56,572 nt of DNA from Paralactobacillus_A sp963926925 (GCA_963926925.1 CAWUZD010000042.1:1-56572), one strand, 5' to 3'; counted from the first letter of the stretch, positions 27,807 through 36,811 are shown. Program-made: numbers and translations. The notes: generated by a model from the letters alone, not told the origin.

Positions 27807-28119
27807 ATTTTACATTATCCGAACTTAATTCAGCCATTGTGAAACGATGATACTTAATATTAGCTAATTGTTCATTCATTTGTGCTACTAATTCTGCTTC
27901 TGCTAAGGTTTGGTAACCCCGAAAACAAACTTCAGCAATATCTTCATGATTAAAAAAGAAATGTTGATTATGATAAGCACCTTGTGGGTATAAGCAACTA
28001 TCATATTCAAAATAGCCTTCCTTACCATTAAAGTTAGCAATCGGAAAACGTGTTGTAATCATTAATGGCTGGTCGCTATTCTTAAGCTTAACAACCGAAC
28101 CAATTGGTAGTAACTGCAT
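27805..28119 (-). CDS. DUF4176 domain protein, 104 aa
   Basis: The ATG at 28119 lies 9 nt after AGGAAGG. The protein reads LLPIGSVVKLKNSDQPLMI, then YDSCLYPQGA and FFFNHEDIAEVCFRGYQ, which is the DUF4176 pattern. This family often sits near type VII secretion/LXG toxin loci in Firmicutes; none is seen here. Function unknown. It is soluble, with no signal peptide, and convergent with clcA. Confidence 0.75.
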   Translation of the reverse strand: MQLLPIGSVVKLKNSDQPLMITTRFPIANFNGKEGYFEYDSCLYPQGAYHNQHFFFNHEDIAEVCFRGYQTLAEAELVAQMNEQLANIKYHRFTMAELSSDNVK

Positions 28120-28230
28120 AGCCAATAACCTTCCTACTATGAATAATTTCTAATAATACTTATTATACTCACAATCAAAGTGAATAAAGCATTATAATAA
28201 AATCATCACGATTAAGGAGAAATAATCATC

Positions 28231-30180
28231 ATGAAATCACAATATATTGTTGGTGGTGCCAGCGATACTAACGGTCAAGTTACGAGTGTCAAAGATAATT
28301 TATATATGCATGTCAATGGTGAATGGTTACAACATGCTACTATTCCCGCTGATAAACCGGTAACTGGTGGTTTTCAAGATTTAGCTGACGATGTTGAAAA
28401 AACGTTAATGCATGATTTTCAAGATTACCATCAGGGTAAATTCACAGCTCCAAATAGTATGTTTGCTGAAGCAATGAAACTACATACTTTAGCTAGTGAT
28501 TTCAAAACACGGGATGCTCTTGGCATTAAACCATTGGAACCTCTTATTAAACAAATCATAGCGGTTAACAATTTATCACAATTAAATGATCAATTAGCTA
28601 CCTGGATTCTTAATGATTTACCCGCACCATTTTGCGTATCAGTTAGTCCTGATTGGAAAGATACAACTAAACATGTTGTTTTTGTTGGTGCACCAGCCTT
28701 GATTTTACCTGATAAAACTTATTACGAAAAAGATAATCCAGCTGGTCCCCAACTATTAAAAGTTTGGGCAACAATGTCTCAACAATTATTAGTTAAATTT
28801 GGTTTCGATGAAAAAACCGCGCAACAACATGTTCAAAATGCCTTAACGTTTGATAAGTCACTTGTTCCACATGTACTAAGTTCTGAAGAAGCGGCTGATT
28901 ATCCTAAACAATATAATCCCCAAACTTATGATGAGTTTATTAAGAATAGTCAATTCTTATCATTAGGATCAATTATTACTAGTTTAATTAAGCAACAACC
29001 TGCAAAAGTAATTGTTACTGAACCAAAATTCTTCAAAGCCTTAGACCAAATTATTAATAATGATACTTTTGCAAATCTTAAGAGTTGGTTATTAATTGAT
29101 ACTATTAACGGCTTTAGTGGTTATCTTAGTGAAGAATTGCGCCAATTAGCTAGCACTTTTAATCGTGCGGTTGTTGGCAGTCAACAAGCTATTTCCCAAG
29201 CCAAACACGCTTATCGTTTAGCTACTAGTTACTTTAGCCAAGTAATTGGTGATTATTATGGCCATAAGTATTTTGGCGCTGCAGCTAAGCAAGATGTAAC
29301 CACCATGATTCAAAAGATGATTACTATCTATAAAAAACGACTTCAAAATAATACATGGTTAAGTGCAGCTACTCGTGCCAAAGCAATCTTAAAACTTGAT
29401 AAAATTGTAATTAAAGTTGGTTATCCTGACAAAATTAAACCTATTTATCAAAAGTTCCACGTGAAAACAGTAGCGGATGGTGGTAACTTGCTCACAAACG
29501 TTATTAATTTTGACAAAATTGCCATTAAGGATAACTTTGATAAAATTAATAAACCAGTTGATCGAACTACATGGAGAATGCCAGCGCAAATGGTTAACGC
29601 TATGTACGATCCATCCCGCAATGACATTACTTTCCCAGCTGCTATCTTGCAAGCACCATTTTATAGTTTGCAACAAAGTAGTAGTGAAAATTATGGCGGC
29701 ATTGGTGCTGTTATTGCACATGAAATTTCACATGCTTTTGATAACAATGGTGCGCAGTTTGATGAATTAGGTAATCTTAATAACTGGTGGACAAAAGCTG
29801 ATTATGCTCATTTCAAGACATTAACCCAAGCAATGATTGACGAATTTGATGGCATTGACTTTGCTGGTGGCAAAGTCAATGGTAAATTAGTCGTTTCTGA
29901 AAATGTTGCTGACTTAGGTGGTCTCAGTTGTGCACTCGAAGCTACTAAAAATGAAGAAACCTATGATTTGAAAGCCTTCTTTATCAATTGGGCAAGAATT
30001 TGGCGTATGAAAGCACGCCCACAATACCAGCAAATGTTATTAACAGCTGACGTTCACGCTCCTAACGAATTACGTGCTAACGTACAACCACAAAACTTTG
30101 ATGAGTTTTACACGACCTTCGCAATTACTGATCAAGACGGTATGTGGCTGGCTCCTGAAAAACGTGTTCAAATTTGGTAA
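28231..30180 (+). CDS. pepO: M13 family neutral endopeptidase PepO
   Basis: The 649-residue zinc metallopeptidase of the neprilysin family has the HEISHAFD zinc motif at about 498-505, the third ligand in SENVADLGG at about 557-565, and the family motif NAMYDPSRNDITFPAAIL about 30 residues upstream of the zinc site. The C-terminus ends in a Trp as usual for the family. There is no signal peptide, so it is cytoplasmic, where it trims oligopeptides from casein or other proteins. The RBS AAGGAG is good. It is followed by a terminator. Confidence 0.95.
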   Translation: MKSQYIVGGASDTNGQVTSVKDNLYMHVNGEWLQHATIPADKPVTGGFQDLADDVEKTLMHDFQDYHQGKFTAPNSMFAEAMKLHTLASDFKTRDALGIKPLEPLIKQIIAVNNLSQLNDQLATWILNDLPAPFCVSVSPDWKDTTKHVVFVGAPALILPDKTYYEKDNPAGPQLLKVWATMSQQLLVKFGFDEKTAQQHVQNALTFDKSLVPHVLSSEEAADYPKQYNPQTYDEFIKNSQFLSLGSIITSLIKQQPAKVIVTEPKFFKALDQIINNDTFANLKSWLLIDTINGFSGYLSEELRQLASTFNRAVVGSQQAISQAKHAYRLATSYFSQVIGDYYGHKYFGAAAKQDVTTMIQKMITIYKKRLQNNTWLSAATRAKAILKLDKIVIKVGYPDKIKPIYQKFHVKTVADGGNLLTNVINFDKIAIKDNFDKINKPVDRTTWRMPAQMVNAMYDPSRNDITFPAAILQAPFYSLQQSSSENYGGIGAVIAHEISHAFDNNGAQFDELGNLNNWWTKADYAHFKTLTQAMIDEFDGIDFAGGKVNGKLVVSENVADLGGLSCALEATKNEETYDLKAFFINWARIWRMKARPQYQQMLLTADVHAPNELRANVQPQNFDEFYTTFAITDQDGMWLAPEKRVQIW

Positions 30181-30181
30181 G

Positions 30182-30213
30182 AAAAAAAGCACTTCAAATT
30201 GAAGTGCTTTTTT
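30182..30213 (+). terminator. Terminator of pepO
   Basis: AAAAGCACTTC and its complement with an AAATT loop, then six or more T. Confidence 0.88.
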
Positions 30214-30585
30214 AGTATGCCATTGCCCGGTTTAAAATAGTAATTGTTTCTTTGGAAAATGTTGTTAAATCACTATTAGCATTTAATTTTTCAAACATTA
30301 ATATCTTTTGAAAAAGAGTAATAAAATCATAAGTATTTAACACATCTTTATACGCCAAAATTGTATAAAATACGGTAATAATTTGGCCACGCTTCGTAGC
30401 AAAATTGGTTCGATTTAAATCTGATAATAATACAATCATTTTTTCAAATATTGATACAGTTCTTTTTTACGCTTTCGTTCTCTAATACTATTTTGAAGAT
30501 CATCAATAACTAAAAAAATAAATGTGCCAGCAGTCGCAATGGCGCCAATTGCTTCAAATAAATTACACATTGCTGCTAAATTCAT
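30212..30585 (-). pseudogene. Second copy of a small membrane protein, split by a -1 frame change
   Basis: The first part (30436-30585) has an ATG, a membrane helix with FEAIGAIATAGTFIFLV and a Lys/Arg-rich stretch, and stops at TGA (49 residues). The second part (30212-30439, 75 residues) begins at an ATG that overlaps that stop in AAAAAATGA and carries the C-terminal half (YTILAYKDV, ILMFEKLNA). Joined in the -1 frame they align end to end with the intact neighbour at 30590-30967. It may be a frameshifted pseudogene, a programmed -1 shift on the A6 run, or two coupled genes. Confidence 0.65.
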
Positions 30586-30589
30586 CTGA

Positions 30590-30967
30590 TTATCCCTTCA
30601 TTCTTTTTAATAAAGCAATTGTATTTTCAACTAATGATGTTAACTGGTTTTGATTAGCACTATTCATTTTTTCAAATGCAACAATATTTTGTAAAACATT
30701 CACAAAATCATACGGTGCCGCAACATCACGATATGACAAAATCATATACAGTGTAATTAAAATAGTTTTCCTATTCTTCATAAACTTTTGATAATCAAGA
30801 TTTTTCAAAAGTTTAATTAAATAACATGCATATTGATGTAATTTTTGCTGCCGCTGTTTTCGCTTAATTCTTCTTTTAAAACGATGAGAAACTAAAAACA
30901 TAAACGTTACTGCAGTAGTAATTGCTCCAATTGCTCTAAATAAGTAACACCAGTTCATAAAATTCAT
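30590..30967 (-). CDS. Small membrane-anchored protein, intact copy, 125 aa
   Basis: The protein has one N-terminal membrane segment (about 7-27, LFRAIGAITTAVTFMFLV), a highly basic stretch (residues 28-45), then a soluble helical domain with LYMILSYRDVAAPYDFVNVLQ and a C-terminal EKMN...LLKRMKG. Family not recognised. It is the upstream member of a tandem pair; the downstream copy is broken or frameshifted. The pair lies between pepO and the jag terminator. Confidence 0.6.
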   Translation of the reverse strand: MNFMNWCYLFRAIGAITTAVTFMFLVSHRFKRRIKRKQRQQKLHQYACYLIKLLKNLDYQKFMKNRKTILITLYMILSYRDVAAPYDFVNVLQNIVAFEKMNSANQNQLTSLVENTIALLKRMKG

Positions 30968-31001
30968 TTGATATCATCTACCCAATTTTTAAAACAAAAA
31001 A

Positions 31002-31020
31002 GCGGACATAATGTCCGCTC
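31002..31020 (-). terminator. Terminator of the rnpA-yidC-jag transcript
   Basis: AGCGGACAT / ATGTCCGCT stem with a 1 nt centre, followed by six T on the minus strand, 83 bp after jag. Confidence 0.85.
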
Positions 31021-31102
31021 AAATAATCTGCATCGGATACCTTTCAGGTACATCCTCATCATATAACGCTTTTTATAATAAAACTATTTTTTAGCTTGAT
31101 TC

Positions 31103-31891
31103 TTAATTAATCTGTAATGAAACAATTACATAACGATGTGGCTCAACACCCTCAGAATGCGTTGTTACGTACTTATTATCTTGTAACCGTTGATGAATTT
31201 GTTTACGTTCAAATGAAGGCATTGCATCTAACATATAAGGACGCCCAGTCGCAATCACTTCACGCGCAGCATTATCGGTTACTTTCTTCAAAATTGCCGC
31301 ACGTCGTTGCCGATAATCACCAACATTTAAAACAATGCGTTTAGAAGAATGAACTTGGCGATCAAAAACAGTACGTGCTAAATATTGTAAAGCATTAATC
31401 TTTTGACCATGTTTACCAATCAAGAAACCTTCTCGTTCAGTATGCATATGGAAAACAATTTCATCTTTATTATTAGTAACACTAATTGTTGTATCGATAT
31501 GTAATTCTTTTGTAATTGCAGTTAAATATGCAACAACCTTATCAATAGCAACTTGCAAATCATCCTTTTTAGGCTTTTTTGTTGTTTGTTGTTGCTTTAC
31601 AATTTTAGCTTTTTTGTTGTTTGTTGTTGCTTTTACCGCTTTTTTATGAGGCATTTGATTATTTGGTTGCTTATTGTTGCTTTTAGTTACTTTATCAGTA
31701 TTTTGAACAGTTGGCTTTTTTTCAGTTGCAATTGGTTTTAAATTAACAACTGCTGGTTTACGACCAATTCCAAATAACCCATGTTTGCCTTCAGTAATGA
31801 CTTCAATAGTTACTGCTTCACGTTGCAAATGCAATGCTGCTAAGCCATTATCAATGGCATCTTGAATACTATTACCTTTAAAAGTTGGCAT
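31103..31891 (-). CDS. khpB: RNA-binding protein Jag/KhpB
   Basis: From the ATG at 31891 (MPTFKGNSIQDAIDNGL, the usual Jag-N start) the protein is 262 residues; an earlier in-frame start at 31915 is possible, and GATGGAGG lies between the two. Domains: Jag-N (about 1-50, with GKHGLFGIGRKPA), a Lys/Gln/Asn-rich linker (about 55-115), a type II KH domain with GFLIGKHGQKINALQYL, and an R3H domain with RAAILKKVTDNAAREV. It binds RNA and influences cell division and envelope synthesis in related bacteria. It follows yidC in the usual operon. Confidence 0.92.
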   Translation of the reverse strand: MPTFKGNSIQDAIDNGLAALHLQREAVTIEVITEGKHGLFGIGRKPAVVNLKPIATEKKPTVQNTDKVTKSNNKQPNNQMPHKKAVKATTNNKKAKIVKQQQTTKKPKKDDLQVAIDKVVAYLTAITKELHIDTTISVTNNKDEIVFHMHTEREGFLIGKHGQKINALQYLARTVFDRQVHSSKRIVLNVGDYRQRRAAILKKVTDNAAREVIATGRPYMLDAMPSFERKQIHQRLQDNKYVTTHSEGVEPHRYVIVSLQIN

Positions 31892-31926
31892 AATACTATT
31901 CTTATCCTCCATCACATGTGCTTAGA

Positions 31927-32775
31927 TTATTTATGATGTAAATACTTCCGTTTAGCCTTAGCAAGTGCTTTCTTACGAGCCCGTTCATGTTCTTCGGCTT
32001 CACGTTGTTCCCGCCGCCGTTTGAATGGTTGCATAACAAATAATGTTTGGACGGCAGAAAAGGCGTTAGTAACAACCCAGTAAATAGAAATCGCTGAAGC
32101 AATACTTTGCGCAGTGAAGAAAATAAAGATTGGCATAATTACTAACATCACAATATTAGCCGCATTTTTAGGTTGTCCCATCATTGATAAGTATGAAGTT
32201 AATAACGTAAATAATGCTGCTAAAATAGCCATTACAAAGTAAGAATCAGGTTTACCTAATTGCATCCACAAAAATGTACCGTGTTGCAATACTGGTGTCC
32301 GGTAAATCGCTTGATACAAACCTAATAGGAATGGCATTTGAATTAGCAATGGTAAGAAACTTGCTAATGGATTAACCCCAGCTTCAGAATACAATTTTTG
32401 CATTTCTGTTTGTAATTTCCGTTGGGTATCAATATCACGGCTACTGTATTTCTTTTGTAAAGCCTGCAACTTAGGTTGTAACTTTTGGGTTTTAATCATG
32501 CTGCGACTTTGCAAAATTGTTAATGGCAATAACACAATACGAATGATAATAGTGAAAACAATAATAGCAACACCAGGATCATTACCAAAAACATGTGATA
32601 GCCAAATGATAAATTGTGAAAAATTATACACAACCCAATGATCCCAAATACCAGGACTATTCTTAGTAATTGGTGTATTTTCTGCACAACCAGCCATTAA
32701 GAAAACCATGGCTAATAATCCAGCGCCAACTAATAAACGCTTTCGTACTTTTTTATTCACTGATAATTCCCTCAC
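31927..32775 (-). CDS. yidC: Membrane protein insertase YidC (lipoprotein type)
   Basis: The 282-residue protein has a lipoprotein signal (VFLMAGC, Cys near residue 30) and five TM helices of the Oxa1/YidC core. The conserved hydrophilic-groove Arg is within FTIIIRIVLLPLTILQSRSM (about 75-94). The tail is strongly basic (KRRREQREAEEHERARKKAL) and would contact ribosomes. It inserts membrane proteins with or without SecYEG. It directly abuts rnpA (adjacent bases). Confidence 0.95.
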   Translation of the reverse strand: MRELSVNKKVRKRLLVGAGLLAMVFLMAGCAENTPITKNSPGIWDHWVVYNFSQFIIWLSHVFGNDPGVAIIVFTIIIRIVLLPLTILQSRSMIKTQKLQPKLQALQKKYSSRDIDTQRKLQTEMQKLYSEAGVNPLASFLPLLIQMPFLLGLYQAIYRTPVLQHGTFLWMQLGKPDSYFVMAILAALFTLLTSYLSMMGQPKNAANIVMLVIMPIFIFFTAQSIASAISIYWVVTNAFSAVQTLFVMQPFKRRREQREAEEHERARKKALAKAKRKYLHHK

Positions 32776-33132
32776 TTATTTATCTTCTTCATCAGGCAAT
32801 AAATTTGCTAAACGTAAGACATGAACTAAGTTACTCTTAGCTTTAAACATATCTAATTTCGTTGCTGGTTTACGAGCAATGACTAAAAAATCAACATCAC
32901 GTGGTAATTGTGATTTTACTTCTAGTAAGCTTTGACGAATATAACGCTTAATTTGATTACGCATCACTGCAGTATGACCAACTTTTTTACCAACTGAAAT
33001 ACCTACACGAAAATGTTTTTGTTGAGGCTTTTGCAACTTATAAATTACAAAATAACGATTAGCAACTGAATTACCAGCTTTAAAAACACGTTGAAAATCA
33101 GCTTCAGTTTTAACGCGATACGATTTACGCAT
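32776..33132 (-). CDS. rnpA: Ribonuclease P protein component
   Basis: The 118-residue protein begins MRKSYRVKTEADFQRVFKAG. Its RNR motif region is seen in GHTAVMRNQIKRYIRQ (about 53-68). It is the protein partner of RNase P RNA in 5' tRNA maturation. The ATG is preceded by AAGGAGCA. A long helix in the rpmH-rnpA gap may affect its expression. Confidence 0.96.
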   Translation of the reverse strand: MRKSYRVKTEADFQRVFKAGNSVANRYFVIYKLQKPQQKHFRVGISVGKKVGHTAVMRNQIKRYIRQSLLEVKSQLPRDVDFLVIARKPATKLDMFKAKSNLVHVLRLANLLPDEEDK

Positions 33133-33157
33133 AAATCATTGCTCCTTATGCACGAAA

Positions 33158-33221
33158 CGCGCGAAAAACACTGATCATTCTTAGCTAAGTGGCAAAGATG
33201 ATAGCGAGTATTTTTCACGCG
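33158..33221 (-). promoter_or_regulatory. Long RNA helix in the rpmH-rnpA spacer
   Basis: On the minus strand CGCGTGAAAAATACT (33207-33221) pairs perfectly over 15 bp with AGTGTTTTTCGCGCG (33158-33172), using two G-U pairs that exist only on this strand; a loop of 34 nt lies between. The helix ends about 25 nt before the rnpA start. It may be an RNase processing site or control rnpA translation. Confidence 0.55.
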
Positions 33222-33243
33222 TTCGCGCTAAAATAATAAAAAA

Positions 33244-33268
33244 ACCACTTGAGATAAAACCCAGTGGC
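33244..33268 (-). terminator. Probable terminator just after rpmH
   Basis: CCACT...AGTGG (5 bp, with a 15 nt loop) is followed by seven T on the minus strand. The short stem suggests partial termination, which would lower rnpA relative to rpmH. Confidence 0.5.
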
Positions 33269-33409
33269 CTAAGCAGATAATACTTTTCTACCTTTACTAC
33301 GGCGACGTGCTAATACCTTACGGCCGTTACTTGTACTCATACGTTTCATAAAACCATGTACGCGTTGACGATGACGCTTCTTTGGTTGATAAGTTCTCTT
33401 TGTAGTCAC
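33269..33409 (-). CDS. rpmH: 50S ribosomal protein L34
   Basis: The 46-residue protein starts with GTG, placed 10 nt after AAGGAGG. It has the full L34 sequence pattern TKRTYQPKKRHRQRVHGF and ends GRKVLSA. It is the usual neighbour of rnpA at the Firmicutes origin and is transcribed away from oriC. Confidence 0.97.
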   Translation of the reverse strand: MTTKRTYQPKKRHRQRVHGFMKRMSTSNGRKVLARRRSKGRKVLSA

Positions 33410-33525
33410 TGAAGTACACCTCCTTGAACTTACTTAATGAGTATCAACTCTATTTTATTACTAATGTATTCTAACATATCTCCTCATGATTTCAAAGACT
33501 TTTTTGTAATTGATGTGCGGAACGT

Positions 33526-33845
33526 TTATCCACAGATTTTACCAATTTCTGTGGATAAACCTGTGGATAACTTGTGGATAACTAAATTGGTATAGTTAAG
33601 TTATCCACAGAGTTATCCACAATTTTTTAGTTATCCACAGCCTGTGGAAAAAAGTTATCCACATTGTGGATAACTCAAGGTACTTTGCTAATATATCAAT
33701 GTTTGTTTGTAAAACTTATCCACAATTGCTTGTGGATAACTGATTTTTATTACATGAGTTATCCACATATCCACAGGTATGTTTTTATACTTATCCACAG
33801 GTTGTGGAAAACTTTACTAATATTTATCCACAGCCTGTGGAAAAC
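33526..33845. other. oriC: Origin region 1: dense DnaA-box cluster upstream of dnaA
   Basis: Fourteen perfect 9-mers TTATCCACA or complement are seen, starting at 33526, 33550, 33562, 33573, 33601, 33613, 33631, 33655, 33665, 33716, 33731, 33759, 33791 and 33824, plus near matches such as CCTGTGGAA. Both orientations are mixed and spacing is irregular. The region lies in the 500 bp gap between rpmH and dnaA and is the upstream half of a bipartite origin. It also probably autoregulates dnaA. Confidence 0.93.
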
Positions 33846-33909
33846 TCATTTTTTTAATGCTAAAATTATTTGCTGTAAATAAAATTTTAAAAAAAAGGAA
33901 GTGAATTTT

Positions 33910-35271
33910 GTGACGCAGCTTATGCAACTTTGGCAAAATATTACCACACAGTTAAAAAATGATGTTGGTACTGTTACTTACAATAATTTTATTAGTCCAG
34001 CAACACCAATTGCCCTAGACAACGATAAAATTATCATTCAAGTTTCTAACAAAGAAGCCAAAGATTACTGGAATCATCGTTTAGCACCAACTGTTGCCCA
34101 GATAACTCGTGAAATGGTTGGTCACGTAATTACCCCTATTTTTAAATTAGCTAATGAAATTAATGATGATCCTGTTGATAACAATCCGCAAAAGCAGCAA
34201 AAAGTCATTCAACACATTCAACAATCACCACACTTAAATGACAAATACACTTTTGATCGTTTTATTGTTGGTAAGGGAAATACTTTTGCTTATGCAACGG
34301 CTTTAGCAGTGACTGAAGATCTTGGTAATACCTACAATCCCCTTTTGATTTATGGTGGCGTTGGTTTAGGTAAAACACACTTAATGCAAGCAATTGGCCA
34401 TCGCCTCCTTGCTAAAAATCCTAATGCTAAAGTTAAGTATGTTACTTCAGAAAAATTTACTAATGATTTTATTAGTTCAATTCGTTATAGTACTCAAGAA
34501 CAATTTCGTGAAGAATACCGCAGTGTTGATGCATTATTGATTGATGATATTCAATTTTTTGCAACTACTGAACGAACCCAGGAAGAAGTTTATAATACTT
34601 TCAATGATTTACTAAATCGTAAAAAACAAATTGTAATGACTTCTGATCGGCTTCCTAAGGAAATTCCACGGTTAAAGAGTCGTTTAGTATCACGGTTCGA
34701 ATGGGGCGTTTCAACTGATATTACTCCACCTGACTTAGAAACTCGGATTGCTATTCTAAAAAGTAATGCTGATACTAAACATTTGAGTATTTCAGATTCA
34801 ACTTTATCTTATATTTCTGGACAAATTGATTCTAATGTTCGTGAACTGGAAGGTGCGTTAAACCGCGTTGAAGCTTACGCACGTGCCCGTAAGCAAACCA
34901 AAATCACTGTTAACTTGGCTGCTGAAGCATTACGTGGCTTACAAACTACTACCAAATCAGCTGATATCGCAATTAGTGATATTCAAAAAGCTGTTGCTGA
35001 TTATTTCCAAGTATCTGTTGATGACCTTAAGGGTAAAAAACGAATTAAACAAATCGTGACACCACGGCAAGTAGCCATGTACTTATCACGTGAATTAACA
35101 ATCAATTCACTTCCTAAAATCGGCAATGAATTTGGCGGTCGTGATCACACTACCGTAATGCACGCTTATGAAAAGATTCAAGAAGCAATTAATACTAATG
35201 ATGATCTAAAAGATAAAATTATTGAATTAAAAAAGATCTTAAATAAGCAAGCTAAGGACCGTAAATCCTAA
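33910..35271 (+). CDS. dnaA: Chromosomal replication initiator protein DnaA
   Basis: A GTG at 33910, 8 nt after AAAGGAAG, is preferred over the GTG at 33901, which would overlap the ribosome site; this gives 453 residues. Domains: N-terminal helicase-loading domain (about 1-80), linker, AAA+ with GGVGLGKTHL (Walker A), LLIDDIQFF (Walker B) and RLVSRFEWG, and the C-terminal HTH with FGGRDHTTVMHAYEKI, the DnaA-box recognition helix. It unwinds oriC and recruits helicase. It lies between two DnaA-box clusters. Confidence 0.98.
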   Translation: MTQLMQLWQNITTQLKNDVGTVTYNNFISPATPIALDNDKIIIQVSNKEAKDYWNHRLAPTVAQITREMVGHVITPIFKLANEINDDPVDNNPQKQQKVIQHIQQSPHLNDKYTFDRFIVGKGNTFAYATALAVTEDLGNTYNPLLIYGGVGLGKTHLMQAIGHRLLAKNPNAKVKYVTSEKFTNDFISSIRYSTQEQFREEYRSVDALLIDDIQFFATTERTQEEVYNTFNDLLNRKKQIVMTSDRLPKEIPRLKSRLVSRFEWGVSTDITPPDLETRIAILKSNADTKHLSISDSTLSYISGQIDSNVRELEGALNRVEAYARARKQTKITVNLAAEALRGLQTTTKSADIAISDIQKAVADYFQVSVDDLKGKKRIKQIVTPRQVAMYLSRELTINSLPKIGNEFGGRDHTTVMHAYEKIQEAINTNDDLKDKIIELKKILNKQAKDRKS

Positions 35272-35321
35272 TCAGGAACATTTACACTAAAAAAATAAAT
35301 TTTAGTGACTATTTAAAAAAG

Positions 35322-35470
35322 TTATCCACAAGTTATCCACAGAGTTATCCACAGAGTTATCCACAGGTTTGTGGAAAACAAATTCAATAATAGCAAGGGG
35401 TTCAAGGGTTATCCACACTTATCCACAGGCCCTACTACTACTACTATATAAATATATATTATTATTATAG
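35322..35470. other. oriC: Origin region 2: DnaA boxes, DnaA-trios and unwinding element
   Basis: Four boxes at near-helical spacing (35322, 35333, 35345, 35357), two more at 35409 and 35419, then a GGCC spacer, five CTA repeats (35432-35446; TAG on the other strand) and a 24 bp tract of only A/T apart from its last base. This order of box, GC segment, TAG trios and AT-rich DNA is the basal unwinding module described in B. subtilis. It is in the dnaA-dnaN gap. Confidence 0.88.
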
Positions 35471-35501
35471 AAAACTGTCATTATTCAAAGGAGTGACTTA
35501 A

Positions 35502-36647
35502 ATGCAATTTACAATTAATCGTAATGCTTTTATCAAAAAACTAAATGATGTTTCACGTGCAATTGCATCTAAAACAACAATTCCCATTTTATCTGGATTA
35601 AAAATCGAAATTGGACAAGCTGGTTTAACTTTAACTGGTAGTAATTCAGATATTTCAATTGAATCATTTTTATCAGCTGGCGATGAAAAGAATAATCTAG
35701 TTATTACTGAACCAGGTACAATTGTTGTTCCTGCTCATATTTTTGGTGAAATTGTTAAAAAATTACCTGATGAAAATATGACTATTAGTGTTAATCCAGA
35801 AACCCTATTAACAACAATTACTTCAGGACAATCAAAATTTAATATTAACGGCAGTGATGCTAATGTTTATCCACATTTACCTGATATTACTGCTGAAAAT
35901 CAATTAGTATTAAAAGCAAGTGTATTAAAAGAATTAATTAACCAAGTTGTTATTGCTGTTTCAACTCAAGAAACTCGGCCAATTTTAACAGGAATTCATT
36001 TTATTATTAGTAATGGTGAATTAATGGCCGTAGCGACTGATTCTCATCGATTAGCGCAACGAAAGATCGAATTAGAGGAATTACCCAAGGATGTTAAATA
36101 CAACGTTGTAATCTCCGGAAAAAGCCTCCTAGAGCTATCTAGAATGTTAACTGATAATATTGATAAAATTACAATGCGAATTAGTGATAAACAAGTCTTA
36201 TTTATTCTTGGCGAAACATCATTCTATTCACAGTTACTTTCTGGTAAATATCCAGATACGACACGTTTAATTCCAACAAGTGCTAATACAACAATTGAAT
36301 TTGATGCGCATACATTATTAGCCGCAATTGAACGTGCTTCATTAATGTCACATATTGGTCATAATAATATCGTGCGGTTGGTCTTAAATCCTGAACAACA
36401 AAGTGCTGTATTATCTAGCAATTCTCCTGAAGTTGGTAAAGTCGAAGAAAGTTTGCATTTTATTGCACTTAGTGGTGAATCTTTAGATATTTCATTTAAT
36501 CCTGACTATATGAAAGATGCACTTCGTTCATTTGGACAAACAACAATTACAATTGGTTTTACTGCAGCGTTACGACCATTTACTTTAGAACCATCTGAAG
36601 ATCAAGAACACTTTATTCAATTAATTACTCCAGTAAGAACTGCTTAA
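35502..36647 (+). CDS. dnaN: DNA polymerase III sliding clamp, beta subunit
   Basis: The 381-residue protein has the three-fold clamp architecture. It begins MQFTINRNAFIKKLNDVSRAI and ends with HFIQLITPVRTA, the usual LI(L/T)PVRT tail. ATG is preceded by AAAGGAGTGA. It holds polymerase on DNA. Downstream one expects the small S4-domain gene, recF and gyrBA; they are absent here. Confidence 0.98.
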   Translation: MQFTINRNAFIKKLNDVSRAIASKTTIPILSGLKIEIGQAGLTLTGSNSDISIESFLSAGDEKNNLVITEPGTIVVPAHIFGEIVKKLPDENMTISVNPETLLTTITSGQSKFNINGSDANVYPHLPDITAENQLVLKASVLKELINQVVIAVSTQETRPILTGIHFIISNGELMAVATDSHRLAQRKIELEELPKDVKYNVVISGKSLLELSRMLTDNIDKITMRISDKQVLFILGETSFYSQLLSGKYPDTTRLIPTSANTTIEFDAHTLLAAIERASLMSHIGHNNIVRLVLNPEQQSAVLSSNSPEVGKVEESLHFIALSGESLDISFNPDYMKDALRSFGQTTITIGFTAALRPFTLEPSEDQEHFIQLITPVRTA

Positions 36648-36761
36648 TAAATATTTTGTTGCATATTGCTGCATTTAATAAAATGCAATAAAAAGCAGCA
36701 AAATATATTGTTGCAAATTAAGCATATATAATAGGAAGAAACTAGTAACAAAATTACAAAA

Positions 36762-36799
36762 AAAATACCGTGTTGCATTTCACCAACACGGTATTTTTT
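36762..36799. terminator. Bidirectional terminator after dnaN
   Basis: AAAATACCGTGTT and its complement with a loop containing GCATTTCAC; T runs occur on both sides. It separates dnaN from the convergent small gene. Confidence 0.8.
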
Positions 36800-36811
36800 T
36801 AAACTTATTTA

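Noticed and set aside
34690..34710. GGTTCGAAT as a tRNA T-arm
   Set aside because: It lies inside the dnaA AAA+ coding region and no acceptor or anticodon arms surround it. No tRNA or rRNA gene was found in the window.
35322..35430. Regularly spaced TTATCCACA units that could suggest a CRISPR array
   Set aside because: The repeats are 9-mers with 2-3 nt spacing next to dnaA; they are DnaA boxes. No cas genes or unique spacers are present.
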